A stretch of 64,000 nucleotides of DNA from Stutzerimonas stutzeri. GTDB taxonomy: Bacteria > Pseudomonadota > Gammaproteobacteria > Pseudomonadales > Pseudomonadaceae. Below the pieces are notes generated by a model that saw only the letters and a program-made list of their open reading frames with translations, made no database searches and was not told the origin of the DNA. Below are positions 8,899-19,573 of the stretch, in pieces. The position numbers were made by a program, and so were the translations under genes. The DNA is taken from NCBI RefSeq assembly GCF_024448935.1, contig NZ_JAMOIE010000007.1, forward strand, positions 1 to 64,000. The letters are read 5' to 3'. Numbering within the stretch: position 1 is the first letter of the stretch; every line of letters starts with the position of its first letter.

Positions 8899-11800
8899 AC
8901 ATCTCGCGGCTGTTCATCCTTCGGCCCGTGGCAACCACCCTGACGATGATCGCGATCCTGCTGGCCGGCTTGATTGCCTACCGCATGCTGCCGGTTTCGG
9001 CATTGCCGCAGGTGGACTATCCGACCATTCGGGTGATGACGCTGTATCCCGGGGCCAGCCCGGAAGTCATGACCAGCGCCGTGACGGCTCCGCTGGAGCG
9101 CCAGTTCGGGCAGATGCCAGGCCTGACGCAGATGTCGTCCACCAGCTCCGGCGGCGCTTCGGTGATCACCCTGCGTTTCTCGCTCGAAGTCGAGCTGGAC
9201 GTGGCCGAGCAGGAAGTCCAGGCCGCTATCAACGCCGGAAGCAATCTGCTGCCCAACGATCTGCCGGCACCGCCGGTGTACAATAAGGTCAACCCGGCGG
9301 ACACCCCGGTCATGACGCTGGCCATCACCTCGGAAAGCCTGGCCCTGCCGGAGCTGCACGACCTGGTCGACACGCGCATGGCGCAGAAGCTCGCGCAGAT
9401 CAGTGGCGTGGGCATGGTCAGCATCGCCGGAGGCCAGCGCCCTGCAGTGCGTATTCGAGTCAATCCGGAGGCGCTTGCATCTTACGGTCTGTCCCTCGCT
9501 GACGTACGCTCATTGGTAACCAGCTCCAACGTCAATCAGCCCAAGGGTAATTTCGACGGCCCGACGCGCGTCTCGATGCTCGATGCCAACGATCAGCTGA
9601 AAACCCCGGAGGAATACGCCGAACTCATTTTGGCCTACGAGGATGGCGCGACACTCCGCTTGAAGGATGTCGCCGACATCATCGACGGCGCCGAGAACGA
9701 GCGCCTCGCGGCCTGGGCCAATCAGAGCCAGGCAGTCCTGCTGAACATCCAGCGCCAGCCCGGCGCCAACGTGATCGAAGTGGTCGAGCGCATTCAGGCA
9801 CTGCTGCCAGAGATCACGGCGAGCATGCCGTCCGGCCTGGACGTGGCGGTGCTCACCGATCGAACGCAGACGATCCGGGCCGCCATCACTGATGTCCAGC
9901 ATGAATTGCTGATGGCAACGCTTCTGGTGGTAATGGTCACCTTCGTTTTCCTCAAGCGCTTGTCAGCGACCATCATTCCGTCCATTGCGGTGCCGCTGTC
10001 GCTGATCGGTACCTTTGCCGTGATGCACCTCGCCGGTTTTTCGCTGAACAACCTGACGTTGATGGCGCTGACCATTGCGACCGGGTTCGTGGTGGACGAC
10101 GCCATTGTCATGCTCGAAAACATCGCTCGCCATCTGGAAGAGGGCGAGACGCCGCTGCAAGCCGCACTCAAGGGGGCCAAGCAGATCGGTTTCACCTTGA
10201 TATCGCTGACGCTGTCGTTGATTGCCGTGCTGATTCCGCTGCTGTTCATGCAGGACGTGGTGGGGCGTCTGTTCCGTGAGTTCGCCATCACCCTGGCCGT
10301 CGCGATCCTGATCTCGCTGGTGGTCTCGCTGACACTGACGCCGATGATGTGTGCCAAGTTGCTCAAGCCCGCCGCGGCTGAAAAATCGGCACCGGGCTGG
10401 GTCGAGCGGCTGATTGGCGGTTATGCACGTTGGCTGACCTGGGTGTTGGGCCACCAGACGCTGACCTTGCTGGTCGCCGTGGCCACGCTTGGGCTTACGG
10501 TGATGCTGTATCTGGCGGTGCCGAAGGGCTTCTTTCCGGTGCAGGACACCGGGGTGATACAGGGCATCAGTGAGGCCCCTCAATCCATCTCCTTCCGGGC
10601 CATGAGCGAGCGCCAGCAATCGCTGTCCCGGGTGATTCTCGCGGACCCCGCTGTGGCCAGCCTGTCGTCCTACATAGGCGTTGATGGCGATAACGTAACG
10701 CTTAACAGCGGGCGGATGCTGATCAATCTCAAGCCTCACGATGAACGCGATGTCACCGCCAGCCAGGTCATCGACCGGTTGCGGCCGGAGCTGGCCAAAC
10801 TGCCGGGCATCGAGCTGTACATGCAGCCGGTGCAGGACCTGTCCATCGAAGATCGGGTCAGTCGCACGCAGTTCCAGTTCAGTCTGGAGTCGCCCGACGG
10901 AGAACTGCTCGAAGAATGGACCCCGCGCCTGGTTGCAGCTTTGCGCGAGCGTCCGGAACTGACCGATGTCGCGAGCGACCTGCAAAGCGATGGCCTGCAG
11001 ATCTTCCTGGATATCGACCGAGATGCGGCGGCGCGCCTGGGTATTCAGGTCTCGGCGATCACCGATGCGTTATATGACGCATTCGGTCAACGGCAGATTT
11101 CCACGATTTTCACTCAAGCCAGTCAGTACCGCGTGGTGCTCGAGGCGGAGGCAGGCGACCGTCTCGGCGCGCAGGCGCTGGACCGGTTGTTCGTGCAGAG
11201 CGAAGGCGGCACGCCGGTCAGGTTGTCGAGCTTGGCAACGCTTGAACAACGCAACGCGCCCCTGCTGATCAACCACATCGGCCAGTTTCCGGCGGTGACG
11301 CTGTCGTTCAACCTGGCCGATGGCGTTTCGCTGGGCAAGGCGGTGGACGTCATCGAGGGCGTCGAGGCGGAAATCGGCTTGCCTGCTGGAATCCAGAGCC
11401 GCTTCCAGGGCGCCGCCGAAGCGTTCCGCGCCTCGCTGTCGAGCACGCTGCTGTTGATCCTCGCGGCGGTGGTCACCATGTACATCGTGCTGGGTGTGCT
11501 CTACGAGAGCTACATCCACCCGATCACCATTCTGTCGACGCTGCCCTCGGCTGCCGTCGGTGCCTTGCTGGCGTTGCTGTTGACCGGCAACGATCTGGGG
11601 TTGATCGCCATCATCGGCATCATCCTGTTGATTGGCATCGTCAAGAAGAATGCCATCATGATGATCGACTTCGCCCTGGAGGCCGAGCGCAATCAGGGCA
11701 TGAGTCCGCAGGACGCGATCTATCGCGCCGCCTTGCTACGCTTCCGACCGATCCTGATGACGACCCTGGCGGCGCTGTTCGGCGCGGTACCGCTGATGCT

Positions 11801-11975
11801 CGCCTCGGGCTCCGGGGCCGAGCTGCGTCAGCCGCTGGGGCTGGTGCTGGTCGGCGGTCTGCTGCTCAGCCAGTTGCTGACGCTGTTTACCACGCCAGTG
11901 ATCTACCTGTTCTTCGATCGGCTGGGCAATCGCTTTGCTCGTAAGGACGCGGCCGGGCAGAAGGCGCGCGTATGA
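8895..11975 (+). CDS. muxB: RND efflux pump subunit (MuxB/MdtB)
   Basis: A 1026-residue RND transporter, proton-driven, with twelve predicted membrane helices and two large periplasmic loops. The first helix begins at [20 protein letters not shown], and the proton-relay aspartates are Asp401-Asp402 in [12 protein letters not shown]. The conserved [20 protein letters not shown] and [18 protein letters not shown] segments are present. It starts inside the stop of the adaptor gene (ATGA overlap) and is followed by a second, different RND gene, the hallmark of heteromultimeric MdtBC/MuxBC pumps. A 118-base spacer with a long inverted repeat separates the two. Confidence 0.92.
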   Translation: MNISRLFILRPVATTLTMIAILLAGLIAYRMLPVSALPQVDYPTIRVMTLYPGASPEVMTSAVTAPLERQFGQMPGLTQMSSTSSGGASVITLRFSLEVELDVAEQEVQAAINAGSNLLPNDLPAPPVYNKVNPADTPVMTLAITSESLALPELHDLVDTRMAQKLAQISGVGMVSIAGGQRPAVRIRVNPEALASYGLSLADVRSLVTSSNVNQPKGNFDGPTRVSMLDANDQLKTPEEYAELILAYEDGATLRLKDVADIIDGAENERLAAWANQSQAVLLNIQRQPGANVIEVVERIQALLPEITASMPSGLDVAVLTDRTQTIRAAITDVQHELLMATLLVVMVTFVFLKRLSATIIPSIAVPLSLIGTFAVMHLAGFSLNNLTLMALTIATGFVVDDAIVMLENIARHLEEGETPLQAALKGAKQIGFTLISLTLSLIAVLIPLLFMQDVVGRLFREFAITLAVAILISLVVSLTLTPMMCAKLLKPAAAEKSAPGWVERLIGGYARWLTWVLGHQTLTLLVAVATLGLTVMLYLAVPKGFFPVQDTGVIQGISEAPQSISFRAMSERQQSLSRVILADPAVASLSSYIGVDGDNVTLNSGRMLINLKPHDERDVTASQVIDRLRPELAKLPGIELYMQPVQDLSIEDRVSRTQFQFSLESPDGELLEEWTPRLVAALRERPELTDVASDLQSDGLQIFLDIDRDAAARLGIQVSAITDALYDAFGQRQISTIFTQASQYRVVLEAEAGDRLGAQALDRLFVQSEGGTPVRLSSLATLEQRNAPLLINHIGQFPAVTLSFNLADGVSLGKAVDVIEGVEAEIGLPAGIQSRFQGAAEAFRASLSSTLLLILAAVVTMYIVLGVLYESYIHPITILSTLPSAAVGALLALLLTGNDLGLIAIIGIILLIGIVKKNAIMMIDFALEAERNQGMSPQDAIYRAALLRFRPILMTTLAALFGAVPLMLASGSGAELRQPLGLVLVGGLLLSQLLTLFTTPVIYLFFDRLGNRFARKDAAGQKARV

Positions 11976-12093
11976 GCTGCAAGCTGCAAGCCTCAAGCTG
12001 CAAGAGAAGAGCAGTGCATCCTGTACCGCGCATTTCGTCCAGCCAGCTGCGAGCCGCCTTTAACTTGAAGCTTGAAGCTTGCGGCTTGCAGCT
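11975..12093. repeat. 30-bp inverted repeat between the two RND pump genes
   Basis: The left arm occupies 11975-12004 and the right arm 12064-12093. When the right arm is reverse-complemented, 27 of 30 positions match. The arms consist of short AGCTGCAAGC/CAAGCT-type units and are separated by 59 bases. The left arm begins at the last base of the muxB stop codon, and the right arm ends exactly one base before the muxC ATG, so the element fills the whole spacer and replaces any normal ribosome-binding site. It looks like a REP/BIME-type element and could form a long mRNA hairpin. Confidence 0.85.
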
Positions 12094-15000
12094 ATGAACC
12101 TGTCCGCCCCCTTTATCGCGCGCCCGGTCGCCACCATGCTGATGAGCCTGGCGATTCTATTGCTGGGAGGGGTCAGCTTCGGTCTATTGCCGGTATCGCC
12201 GCTGCCGAACATGGATTTCCCGGTGATTACGGTACAGGCCAGCCTGCCCGGCGCCAGCCCGGAAATCATGGCATCCAGCGTGGCGACGCCGTTGGAGCGC
12301 TCCCTTGGGAGTATCGCAGGCGTCAGCCAGATGAGCAGTCGCAGCAGTCAGGGCTCGACGCGCATCATCATCCAGTTCGATCTGGAGCGGGATATCAATG
12401 GTGCCGCCCGCGATGTTCAGGCGGCAATCAACGCTTCGCGCAATCTGTTGCCCAGCGGGATGCGCAGCATGCCGACCTACCGCAAGATCAACCCTGCACA
12501 AGCACCAATCATGGTGCTGTCGCTAACCTCCGACGTGCTCAACAAGGGGCAGCTTTACGACATCGGCTCGACAATCTTGGCGCAGAAGTTGTCGCAGGTT
12601 CCAGGCGTGGGCGAGGTGCAGGTGGGCGGGAGTTCGTTGCCTGCGGTGCGGGTCGAGCTGCAGCCGCAGCAGCTCGAGCAGTACGGCGTCTCGCTCGATG
12701 AGGTGCGCAATACCATCGCCAATGCGAATGTTCGGCGACCCAAGGGGATGGTCGAAGACGACCATCGCCACTGGCAGGTGCAGGCCAGCGACCAACTGCA
12801 TGAAGCCGCTGACTATTTGCCGCTGATCATCCGTTATCAGGACGGCGCGGCGCTGCGTCTGAGCGATGTGGCGAAGGTCAGAGACGGGGTTGAAGATCGC
12901 TATAACGACGGTTTCTTTAACAACGACCGTGCCGTACTGCTGGTGATCAACCGCCAGGCCGGCGCCAATATCATCGACACCATCGAGGGCATTCGCAACG
13001 AGCTGCCGGCACTGCAGGCGATCGTGCCCGGCAGCGTCAACATGGCAGTGGCGATGGATCGTTCCCCGGTCATCCGTGCCACCCTCCACGAGGCCGAACG
13101 GACCTTGCTGATCGCGGTGGGCCTGGTGATCGTGCTGGTATTTCTCTTTCTTGGCCGGTTGCGTACCGCGCTGATTCCGGCACTGGCGGTGCCGGTTTCG
13201 CTGGTTGGCACCTTTGCCGTCATGTACCTGTTCGGCTTCTCGCTCAATGTGCTGTCGCTGATGGCCTTGATCCTCGCCGCCGGGCTGGTGGTGGATGACG
13301 CGATCGTGGTGCTGGAGAACATTGCACGGCACATCGATGATGGCGTCCCACCGGTGCGTGCCGCCTACATCGGGACCCGTGAGGTCGGCTTTACCCTGCT
13401 GTCGATGAACCTCTCGCTGGTGGTCGTATTCGTCTCGATCCTGTTCATGGGCGGCATTGTCGAGCGGCTGTTCCGCGAGTTCTCCATCACCCTGGCAGCG
13501 GCGATTCTGGTCTCGCTGCTGGTCTCGCTGACGTTGACGCCAATGCTCTGCGCGCGCTGGCTGAAGCCTAACCAGCCGGAGCATGACGGTCGTCTGCATC
13601 GCTGGAGCCACAAGGCCCACCAGTGGTTGTTAGGCAATTACGACAGGTCCCTGGGCTGGGCGCTGCGGCATCATCGGATCACGCTGTTGACCTTGCTGGC
13701 GACCATTGGGCTCAACGTCTTTCTGTATGTCCAGGTTCCGAAAACCTTTCTCCCGCAGCAGGACACCGGCCAGCTGACCGGCTTCATTCGCGGCGACGAT
13801 GGCCTGTCGTTCCAGGTCATGCAGCCGAAGATGGAGACCTACCGCAAGGCAGTGCTGGCCGATCCGGCCGTGGAAAGCGTGGCAGGCTTCATTGGCGGGC
13901 AGGGTGGTATCAACAATGCCTTCATGATCGTCCGGCTCAAGCCGCTGGATGAACGCAAGATTTCTGCGCAAAAGGTGATCGAGCGTATTCGCCAGAATCA
14001 ACCGAAGGTACCGGGTGGTCGGATGTTTTTGATGGCCGATCAGGATTTGCAGTTCGGGGGCGGTCGGCAGAGCAGCTCGGCCTATTCCTACAACCTGCTG
14101 GCCAGCGATCTGGCCGATCTCCGAACCTGGGTGCCGCAAGTGACCCGAGCGTTGATGGCCTTGCCAGAGCTGACCAGCATCGACGCCAATGAAGGTGAGG
14201 GCGCACTGCAGATCAGCCTGAACATCGACCGCGATGCCGCCAAGCGGCTCGGCATCGACATGAGCACCGTGACGACGATGCTCAACAATGCCTTCAGCCA
14301 GCGGCAGATCTCCACCATCTACGAATCGCTGAACCAGTACCGGGTGGTGATGGAGATCGACCCGAGCTACGCCCAACATCCGGAAGTACTGGAGCAGATT
14401 CAGGTGATCACCAGCGATGGCCTACGTGTCCCGCTGGCAGCCTTTGCACGTTATGAGCGTAGCCTCGAGGAAGATCGGGTCAGTCACGACGGGCAGTTCG
14501 CGGCCGAGAACATCGATTTCGACCTGGCGCCCGGCGTCAGCCTGGACCAGGCGATGCGGGCGATCGAACGTGCCGTTGCCGCGATCGGTCTGCCGAGCGA
14601 GGTCCAGGGCCGCCTGGGCGGTACGGGTGACGTCTTCCAGTCTACGCAGGACAGCCAGCCGCTGATGATTCTGGGCGCGTTGCTGCTCGTCTACATCGTG
14701 CTGGGTATCCTGTACGAGAGTTATGTCCACCCGCTGACGATCCTGTCCACACTGCCTTCAGCCGGTGTTGGCGCGTTGCTGGCCATTATTCTGACGGGCG
14801 AAGAGTTCAGCCTGATTTCGCTGCTCGGGCTGTTCCTGCTCATCGGCGTGGTGAAAAAGAACGCGATTCTGATGGTCGATCTGGCGCTGCAGTTCGAGCG
14901 TAACGATCATCTGGCACCGGACGAGTCGATTCGCCGGGCTTGCCTGTTGCGTTTTCGGCCGATCCTGATGACCACCATGGCGGCGATCCTTGGCGCATTG

Positions 15001-15198
15001 CCGCTGCTGCTCGGAGGTGCGGAGGGGGCAGAAATGCGCCAGCCGTTGGGCCTGACCATCATTGGTGGCCTGATCCTCAGCCAGATCCTCACGCTCTACA
15101 CCACGCCAGTGGTCTACCTCTATCTGGACCGTGCGCGCCACCGTTTCAACCGCTGGCGCGGTGTACGTACCGACGCCGCCCTGGAAAGTCCGCTATGA
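12094..15198 (+). CDS. muxC: RND efflux pump subunit (MuxC/MdtC)
   Basis: A 1034-residue RND transporter, the second pump polypeptide of the operon. It has the proton-relay pair Asp401-Asp402 (LVVDDAIVVLEN), FREFSITLAAAILVSLLVSL and GVVKKNAILMVDLALQFE. It is clearly a different paralogue from muxB rather than a recent copy. ATG 12094 gives the family's MNLSAPFIARPVATML start; an in-frame TTG five codons upstream lies inside the inverted-repeat arm and is unlikely. No Shine-Dalgarno sequence is visible, since the repeat abuts the ATG. The stop overlaps the ATG of the channel gene. Confidence 0.92.
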   Translation: MNLSAPFIARPVATMLMSLAILLLGGVSFGLLPVSPLPNMDFPVITVQASLPGASPEIMASSVATPLERSLGSIAGVSQMSSRSSQGSTRIIIQFDLERDINGAARDVQAAINASRNLLPSGMRSMPTYRKINPAQAPIMVLSLTSDVLNKGQLYDIGSTILAQKLSQVPGVGEVQVGGSSLPAVRVELQPQQLEQYGVSLDEVRNTIANANVRRPKGMVEDDHRHWQVQASDQLHEAADYLPLIIRYQDGAALRLSDVAKVRDGVEDRYNDGFFNNDRAVLLVINRQAGANIIDTIEGIRNELPALQAIVPGSVNMAVAMDRSPVIRATLHEAERTLLIAVGLVIVLVFLFLGRLRTALIPALAVPVSLVGTFAVMYLFGFSLNVLSLMALILAAGLVVDDAIVVLENIARHIDDGVPPVRAAYIGTREVGFTLLSMNLSLVVVFVSILFMGGIVERLFREFSITLAAAILVSLLVSLTLTPMLCARWLKPNQPEHDGRLHRWSHKAHQWLLGNYDRSLGWALRHHRITLLTLLATIGLNVFLYVQVPKTFLPQQDTGQLTGFIRGDDGLSFQVMQPKMETYRKAVLADPAVESVAGFIGGQGGINNAFMIVRLKPLDERKISAQKVIERIRQNQPKVPGGRMFLMADQDLQFGGGRQSSSAYSYNLLASDLADLRTWVPQVTRALMALPELTSIDANEGEGALQISLNIDRDAAKRLGIDMSTVTTMLNNAFSQRQISTIYESLNQYRVVMEIDPSYAQHPEVLEQIQVITSDGLRVPLAAFARYERSLEEDRVSHDGQFAAENIDFDLAPGVSLDQAMRAIERAVAAIGLPSEVQGRLGGTGDVFQSTQDSQPLMILGALLLVYIVLGILYESYVHPLTILSTLPSAGVGALLAIILTGEEFSLISLLGLFLLIGVVKKNAILMVDLALQFERNDHLAPDESIRRACLLRFRPILMTTMAAILGALPLLLGGAEGAEMRQPLGLTIIGGLILSQILTLYTTPVVYLYLDRARHRFNRWRGVRTDAALESPL

Positions 15199-16670
15199 GT
15201 TCGTTGTCCCGGGAAAACTCCCTCCGCACGCTGGCTCTCGTCATCCTGACTGTTTCTCTAGGTGCCTGCACCCTGGGTCCAGACTACCAGCGGCCCGAGC
15301 CGCCAATGGCCGCGCAATTCAAGCAGGCCGAAGGTTGGAAGGTCGCCAACCCGGCCGACATGCTGGAGCGCGGCAGTTGGTGGCGGCTATACGGTGATGC
15401 CAAGTTGGCTGCCTTGGTCGAACGGCTGAATGTCTCCAACCAGAACCTGGCGGCGGCCGAAGCGCAGTACCGCCAGGCGCGCGCGCTGGTGCGCGGGGCT
15501 CGCTCTCAGCTGTTCCCGACAGTGGCGGGCAGCGCCGGCGCGACGCGTGCCGGACAGGGTCGTTCGACCAGCTCAGCCGAACAGAGCGGAAGCGGCCTCA
15601 GCGGCATCAGCGAGAGTTACAGCGTGGGGCTCGATGCGGCCTGGGAGCTGGACATCTGGGGTCGTCTGCGACGCAACCTTGAAGCCAATCGAGCCAACAT
15701 GCAGGCCACAGCTGCGGATCTCGCTGCTGTGCGGCTGAGCCTGCAATCCGAACTGGTCCAGACCTATTTGCAGTTGCGCGTGATGGACGAACAGCAGCGG
15801 CTACTGAACCAGACGGTCGAAGCCTTTGCGCGATCATTGCGCCTCACTGAAAACCAGTATCGTGCGGGCATCGTGCCGAAGTCAGATGTGACCCAGGCGC
15901 TGACTCAGCTCAGAACCACGGAGGCTCAGGCCATCGACCTGCGATGGCAACGGGCCCAGATGGAGCATGCCATTGCGGTGCTGATAGGGGTACCACCGGC
16001 GGAGCTGGACATCGAGGAACGTGATGAACTCCCCGATTTGCCAACAGTGCCGCTGGCCCTGCCTTCGCAATTGCTCGAACGCCGCCCGGATATCGCGTCG
16101 GCTGAACGGCAAGTGATTGCGGCGAATGCGCAAATGGGCGTGGCCGAAGCCGCCTGGTATCCGGACCTGACACTGAACGCGAGCGGTGGCTATCGAAACA
16201 GCAGCTTTAGCGACCTGATCAGTCTACCCAACCGCTTCTGGTCGCTGGGCCCGCAGTTGGCCGCCACACTGCTCGATTTCGGTGGCCGGCGTGCCGATCT
16301 CGAAGCGGCAGAGGCCAACTATGACCTGACGGTGGCCAATTACCGTCAGACCGTGCTCGACAGCTTCCGTGAGGTTGAGGACAACCTGGTGCAATTGCGC
16401 GACCTCGCCGCCGAAGCGGTGGTTCAACGGCAAGCCCTGGAAGCGGCGCAGGAATCGCTGCGTCTGATCCAGAACCAGTACCGCGCCGGTACAGTCGACT
16501 TCCTCAGCGTCGCCACCATGCAAACCAGCGCCCTGAACAACGAGCGCACCTACCTGACCCTGCTGGGCGATCAGCTCGCTGCCAGCGTTCAACTGATCGC
16601 AGCGTTGGGCGGCGGTTGGGAAGACACGCAGCTCGATTTCGAACCGGTGCTGGAGACGCCTGAACGCTGA
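15195..16670 (+). CDS. opmB: Outer-membrane efflux channel lipoprotein (OpmB/OprM family)
   Basis: A 491-residue TolC-like outer-membrane factor of the NodT family and the exit duct of the pump. The signal LALVILTVSLGAC ends in a lipobox with Cys25, so it should be lipid-anchored. Two similar halves are seen: AEAQYRQARALVRGARSQLF and later AEANYDLTVANYRQTVLDSF, with the conserved ENQYRAGIV and QNQYRAGTVDFLSV repeats. Its ATG overlaps the muxC stop (ATGA). As the last gene of the operon it is followed by a hairpin at 16773-16796. Confidence 0.92.
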   Translation: MSSLSRENSLRTLALVILTVSLGACTLGPDYQRPEPPMAAQFKQAEGWKVANPADMLERGSWWRLYGDAKLAALVERLNVSNQNLAAAEAQYRQARALVRGARSQLFPTVAGSAGATRAGQGRSTSSAEQSGSGLSGISESYSVGLDAAWELDIWGRLRRNLEANRANMQATAADLAAVRLSLQSELVQTYLQLRVMDEQQRLLNQTVEAFARSLRLTENQYRAGIVPKSDVTQALTQLRTTEAQAIDLRWQRAQMEHAIAVLIGVPPAELDIEERDELPDLPTVPLALPSQLLERRPDIASAERQVIAANAQMGVAEAAWYPDLTLNASGGYRNSSFSDLISLPNRFWSLGPQLAATLLDFGGRRADLEAAEANYDLTVANYRQTVLDSFREVEDNLVQLRDLAAEAVVQRQALEAAQESLRLIQNQYRAGTVDFLSVATMQTSALNNERTYLTLLGDQLAASVQLIAALGGGWEDTQLDFEPVLETPER

Positions 16671-16772
16671 TAACTCAACGGCGCCAACGCGCGGGCCCAA
16701 ATGCCATGGGTGGCTGGCGGAGTGTGCGCTGCGTATAGAGGGGTCGGTAATCTCGCCGAGCGGCGTTGGGGA

Positions 16773-16796
16773 AACCGCGGCGTTGCTGCCGCGGTT
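16773..16796. terminator. Hairpin between convergent opmB and dctP genes
   Basis: A perfect 9-bp stem (AACCGCGGC at 16773-16781 with its complement at 16788-16796) and a 6-base loop lie between two genes that converge. An A run precedes it and a short T/A-rich stretch follows, so it could terminate both the efflux operon and the TRAP protein gene. There is no long U tract. Confidence 0.6.
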
Positions 16797-16816
16797 GAAA
16801 GGTGAGGCGGGGAGCC

Positions 16817-17872
<1,056 letters not shown>

Positions 17873-17959
17873 TCAATGAAGCGTTATGCCAAATAAACCG
17901 CACCGCAAAAAGGGCTTTCTCGCAGAACTCATAATTGAGGCGGCGGGAGTTGCAACAGG

Positions 17960-18320
17960 TCACACTTTCACCGCCGACCGGGACGCCGATCAACCGTTGG
18001 CCAGCTGCCAACCGCCGCCGGGTGGCGCTGCCGCCCAGCTTCAGGCGCGCATACAGACCTGGCGTGAAGCTGCCGTCACGGGCCAGCTCGCCGGTCATCA
18101 GGAAGGTGCTCATCTGCCTCGAAGTAGGCATAGACCTGGTCGGTCGAGACCGGTGTCGCCAGCAAGCTTCGCCAGCATTGACCAGGTTGCCCGCGGTGAT
18201 CAGCGCACGACCTGCGCGGCCATCAATGGAGGCGGTGACGCGGGTGAGACCGAGCACCCGCTTCGCCGCATCGAGCCGAGCCTGGATGGAACGGTGAAGA
18301 CGGAGCATGCAGCGGAGCAC
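17960..18320 (-). pseudogene. mexE-like RND adaptor remnant
   Basis: On the minus strand, pieces of a MexE-type membrane-fusion protein remain: ARLDAAKRVLGLTRVTASID followed by GRALITAGNLVNAGE, then, in another frame, STDQVYAYFEADE, and again in the first frame SFTPGLYARLKLGGS. The N-terminal half is missing, at least one frameshift occurs near 18160, and roughly 80 residues between the EADE and FTPG segments are deleted. It lies 67 bases downstream of mexT in the same orientation, exactly where mexE stands in P. aeruginosa. The pump (mexF) and channel (oprN) genes are absent. Confidence 0.75.
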
Positions 18321-18387
18321 CCGGTTCGTTGAGGTGTGGCCTTCGCAGGGTGAACTTGTTTGTCCAGCGATGTGAAAAGAGCGAACC

Positions 18388-19305
18388 CTACAGACTGTCC
18401 GGATCGCCTACGAACATCTGAATCCTCGAGCGCAGCCAGCGCTCGGCCGGGTCGTTGTCCTGGGCGCCGCGCCAGGCCATGGAAAGTTCGAAGTCTTGGC
18501 TGGTGTCGAATGGCAGCGGCTCGGCACGCACGCCACCGTTGGCGGTCAGGGCCGCCGCGGCGTAGTCCGGCACCGTCGCGACCAGGTCGGTGCCCGCCAG
18601 CAGGCTGGCCAGCCCGTTGAACTGCGGTACGGCGAGCACGACCCTGCGTTTGCAGCCGTGGAGCGCCAGTTCGTCATCGATGTAGCCATTCAAATCGCCA
18701 GCAAAGGAAACCATGGCATGTGGGCGCGAGCAGTAGTCTTCCATGGTCATGCGGCCGGGGATGCTGTCAGCGCGGAGCAGCAGCGGTTTTGGCCTGCGCA
18801 GGATTTTGCGCTTGGCATTGGCCGGCAGTTCCTCGGTGTAGCAGACACCCACCGAGATCTCGCCAGAGGCAAGCAGGCCTGGCATCAGCAGATAGTTGGC
18901 GCGCCTTACTACCAGCACCACGCCGGGCGCTTCTGCGCGCACACGCCTGAGCAACTGCGGGAGCAGGGCGAGCTCGACCTCGTCGGTCAGACCGATGCGA
19001 AACACCAGCTCGCTGGTGGCGGGATCGAATGTGGAGGCGCGGCTGACAGCCGTGGAGATCGAATCCAGCGCCGGCGACAGCAGACCGGCGATTTCCTGCG
19101 CGCGCGCAGTCGGCTCCATGCTGCGACCGGTGCGGACGAACAGCGGGTCGTCGAGCAGCGTGCGCAGGCGCGCCAGTGCAGCACTGATCGCCGGCTGGCC
19201 GAGAAAGAGTTTTTCCGCGGCACGGGTCACGCTGCGCTCATGCATCAGCGTTTCGAAGACGATCAGCAGGTTCAGGTCCACGCGGCGAAGGTCGTTGCGA
19301 TTCAT
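18388..19305 (-). CDS. mexT: LysR-type regulator MexT
   Basis: A 305-residue LysR-family transcription factor nearly collinear with P. aeruginosa MexT as I remember it. The start is MNRNDLRRVDLNLLIVFETL, the helix-turn-helix SVTRAAEKLFLGQPAISAAL, and the C terminus ends DNDPAERWLRSRIQMFVGD. In P. aeruginosa it activates mexEF-oprN and mexS. Only one copy of the CGGCCAGC octamer is seen in the helix-turn-helix region (19194-19201), i.e. the in-frame form rather than the duplicated, inactive PAO1-type form. ATG 19305 is preferred over an in-frame GTG three codons upstream. Its usual target operon survives only as a remnant next door. Confidence 0.9.
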   Translation of the reverse strand: MNRNDLRRVDLNLLIVFETLMHERSVTRAAEKLFLGQPAISAALARLRTLLDDPLFVRTGRSMEPTARAQEIAGLLSPALDSISTAVSRASTFDPATSELVFRIGLTDEVELALLPQLLRRVRAEAPGVVLVVRRANYLLMPGLLASGEISVGVCYTEELPANAKRKILRRPKPLLLRADSIPGRMTMEDYCSRPHAMVSFAGDLNGYIDDELALHGCKRRVVLAVPQFNGLASLLAGTDLVATVPDYAAAALTANGGVRAEPLPFDTSQDFELSMAWRGAQDNDPAERWLRSRIQMFVGDPDSL

Positions 19306-19573
19306 GCCTTTCACTTCAAGCGGTGGTCAGACATGAGGCGCGGCTGACCGAAATGAGGGTTGCGTCTGCATTCTAGGCAGATCGGAGCGACGTCCGCATG
19401 TCATTTCCACTTTGCAATGACGCGCATCTGCAACAGTGGGTGTGGCATTACATACAGCACACTATCATTCCCATGCATGGCGACTATCGAGCGGCATGCA
19501 GGATCGCTGCTGGAGTTGTGCCAATGCTGCAGATAAAGTCACAGGTACAGTAGGAGTCGAGGGGGTCTTTTTC
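19306..19573. promoter_or_regulatory. Divergent mexT-mexS control region
   Basis: This 268-base spacer carries the promoters of two divergent genes. The hexamer ACTATC occurs twice (19461-19466 and 19483-19488), and the segment ATCA at 19464-19467 followed 15 bases later by ACTAT loosely resembles the MexT-box layout reported for P. aeruginosa (ATCA ... ACYAT). The match is partial with an off-by-one spacing, so it is a candidate only. Confidence 0.4.

Noticed and set aside
12523-13620. A 365-codon antisense frame within muxC
   Set aside because: Low-complexity Gln/His/Arg-rich translation typical of the complement of RND genes.
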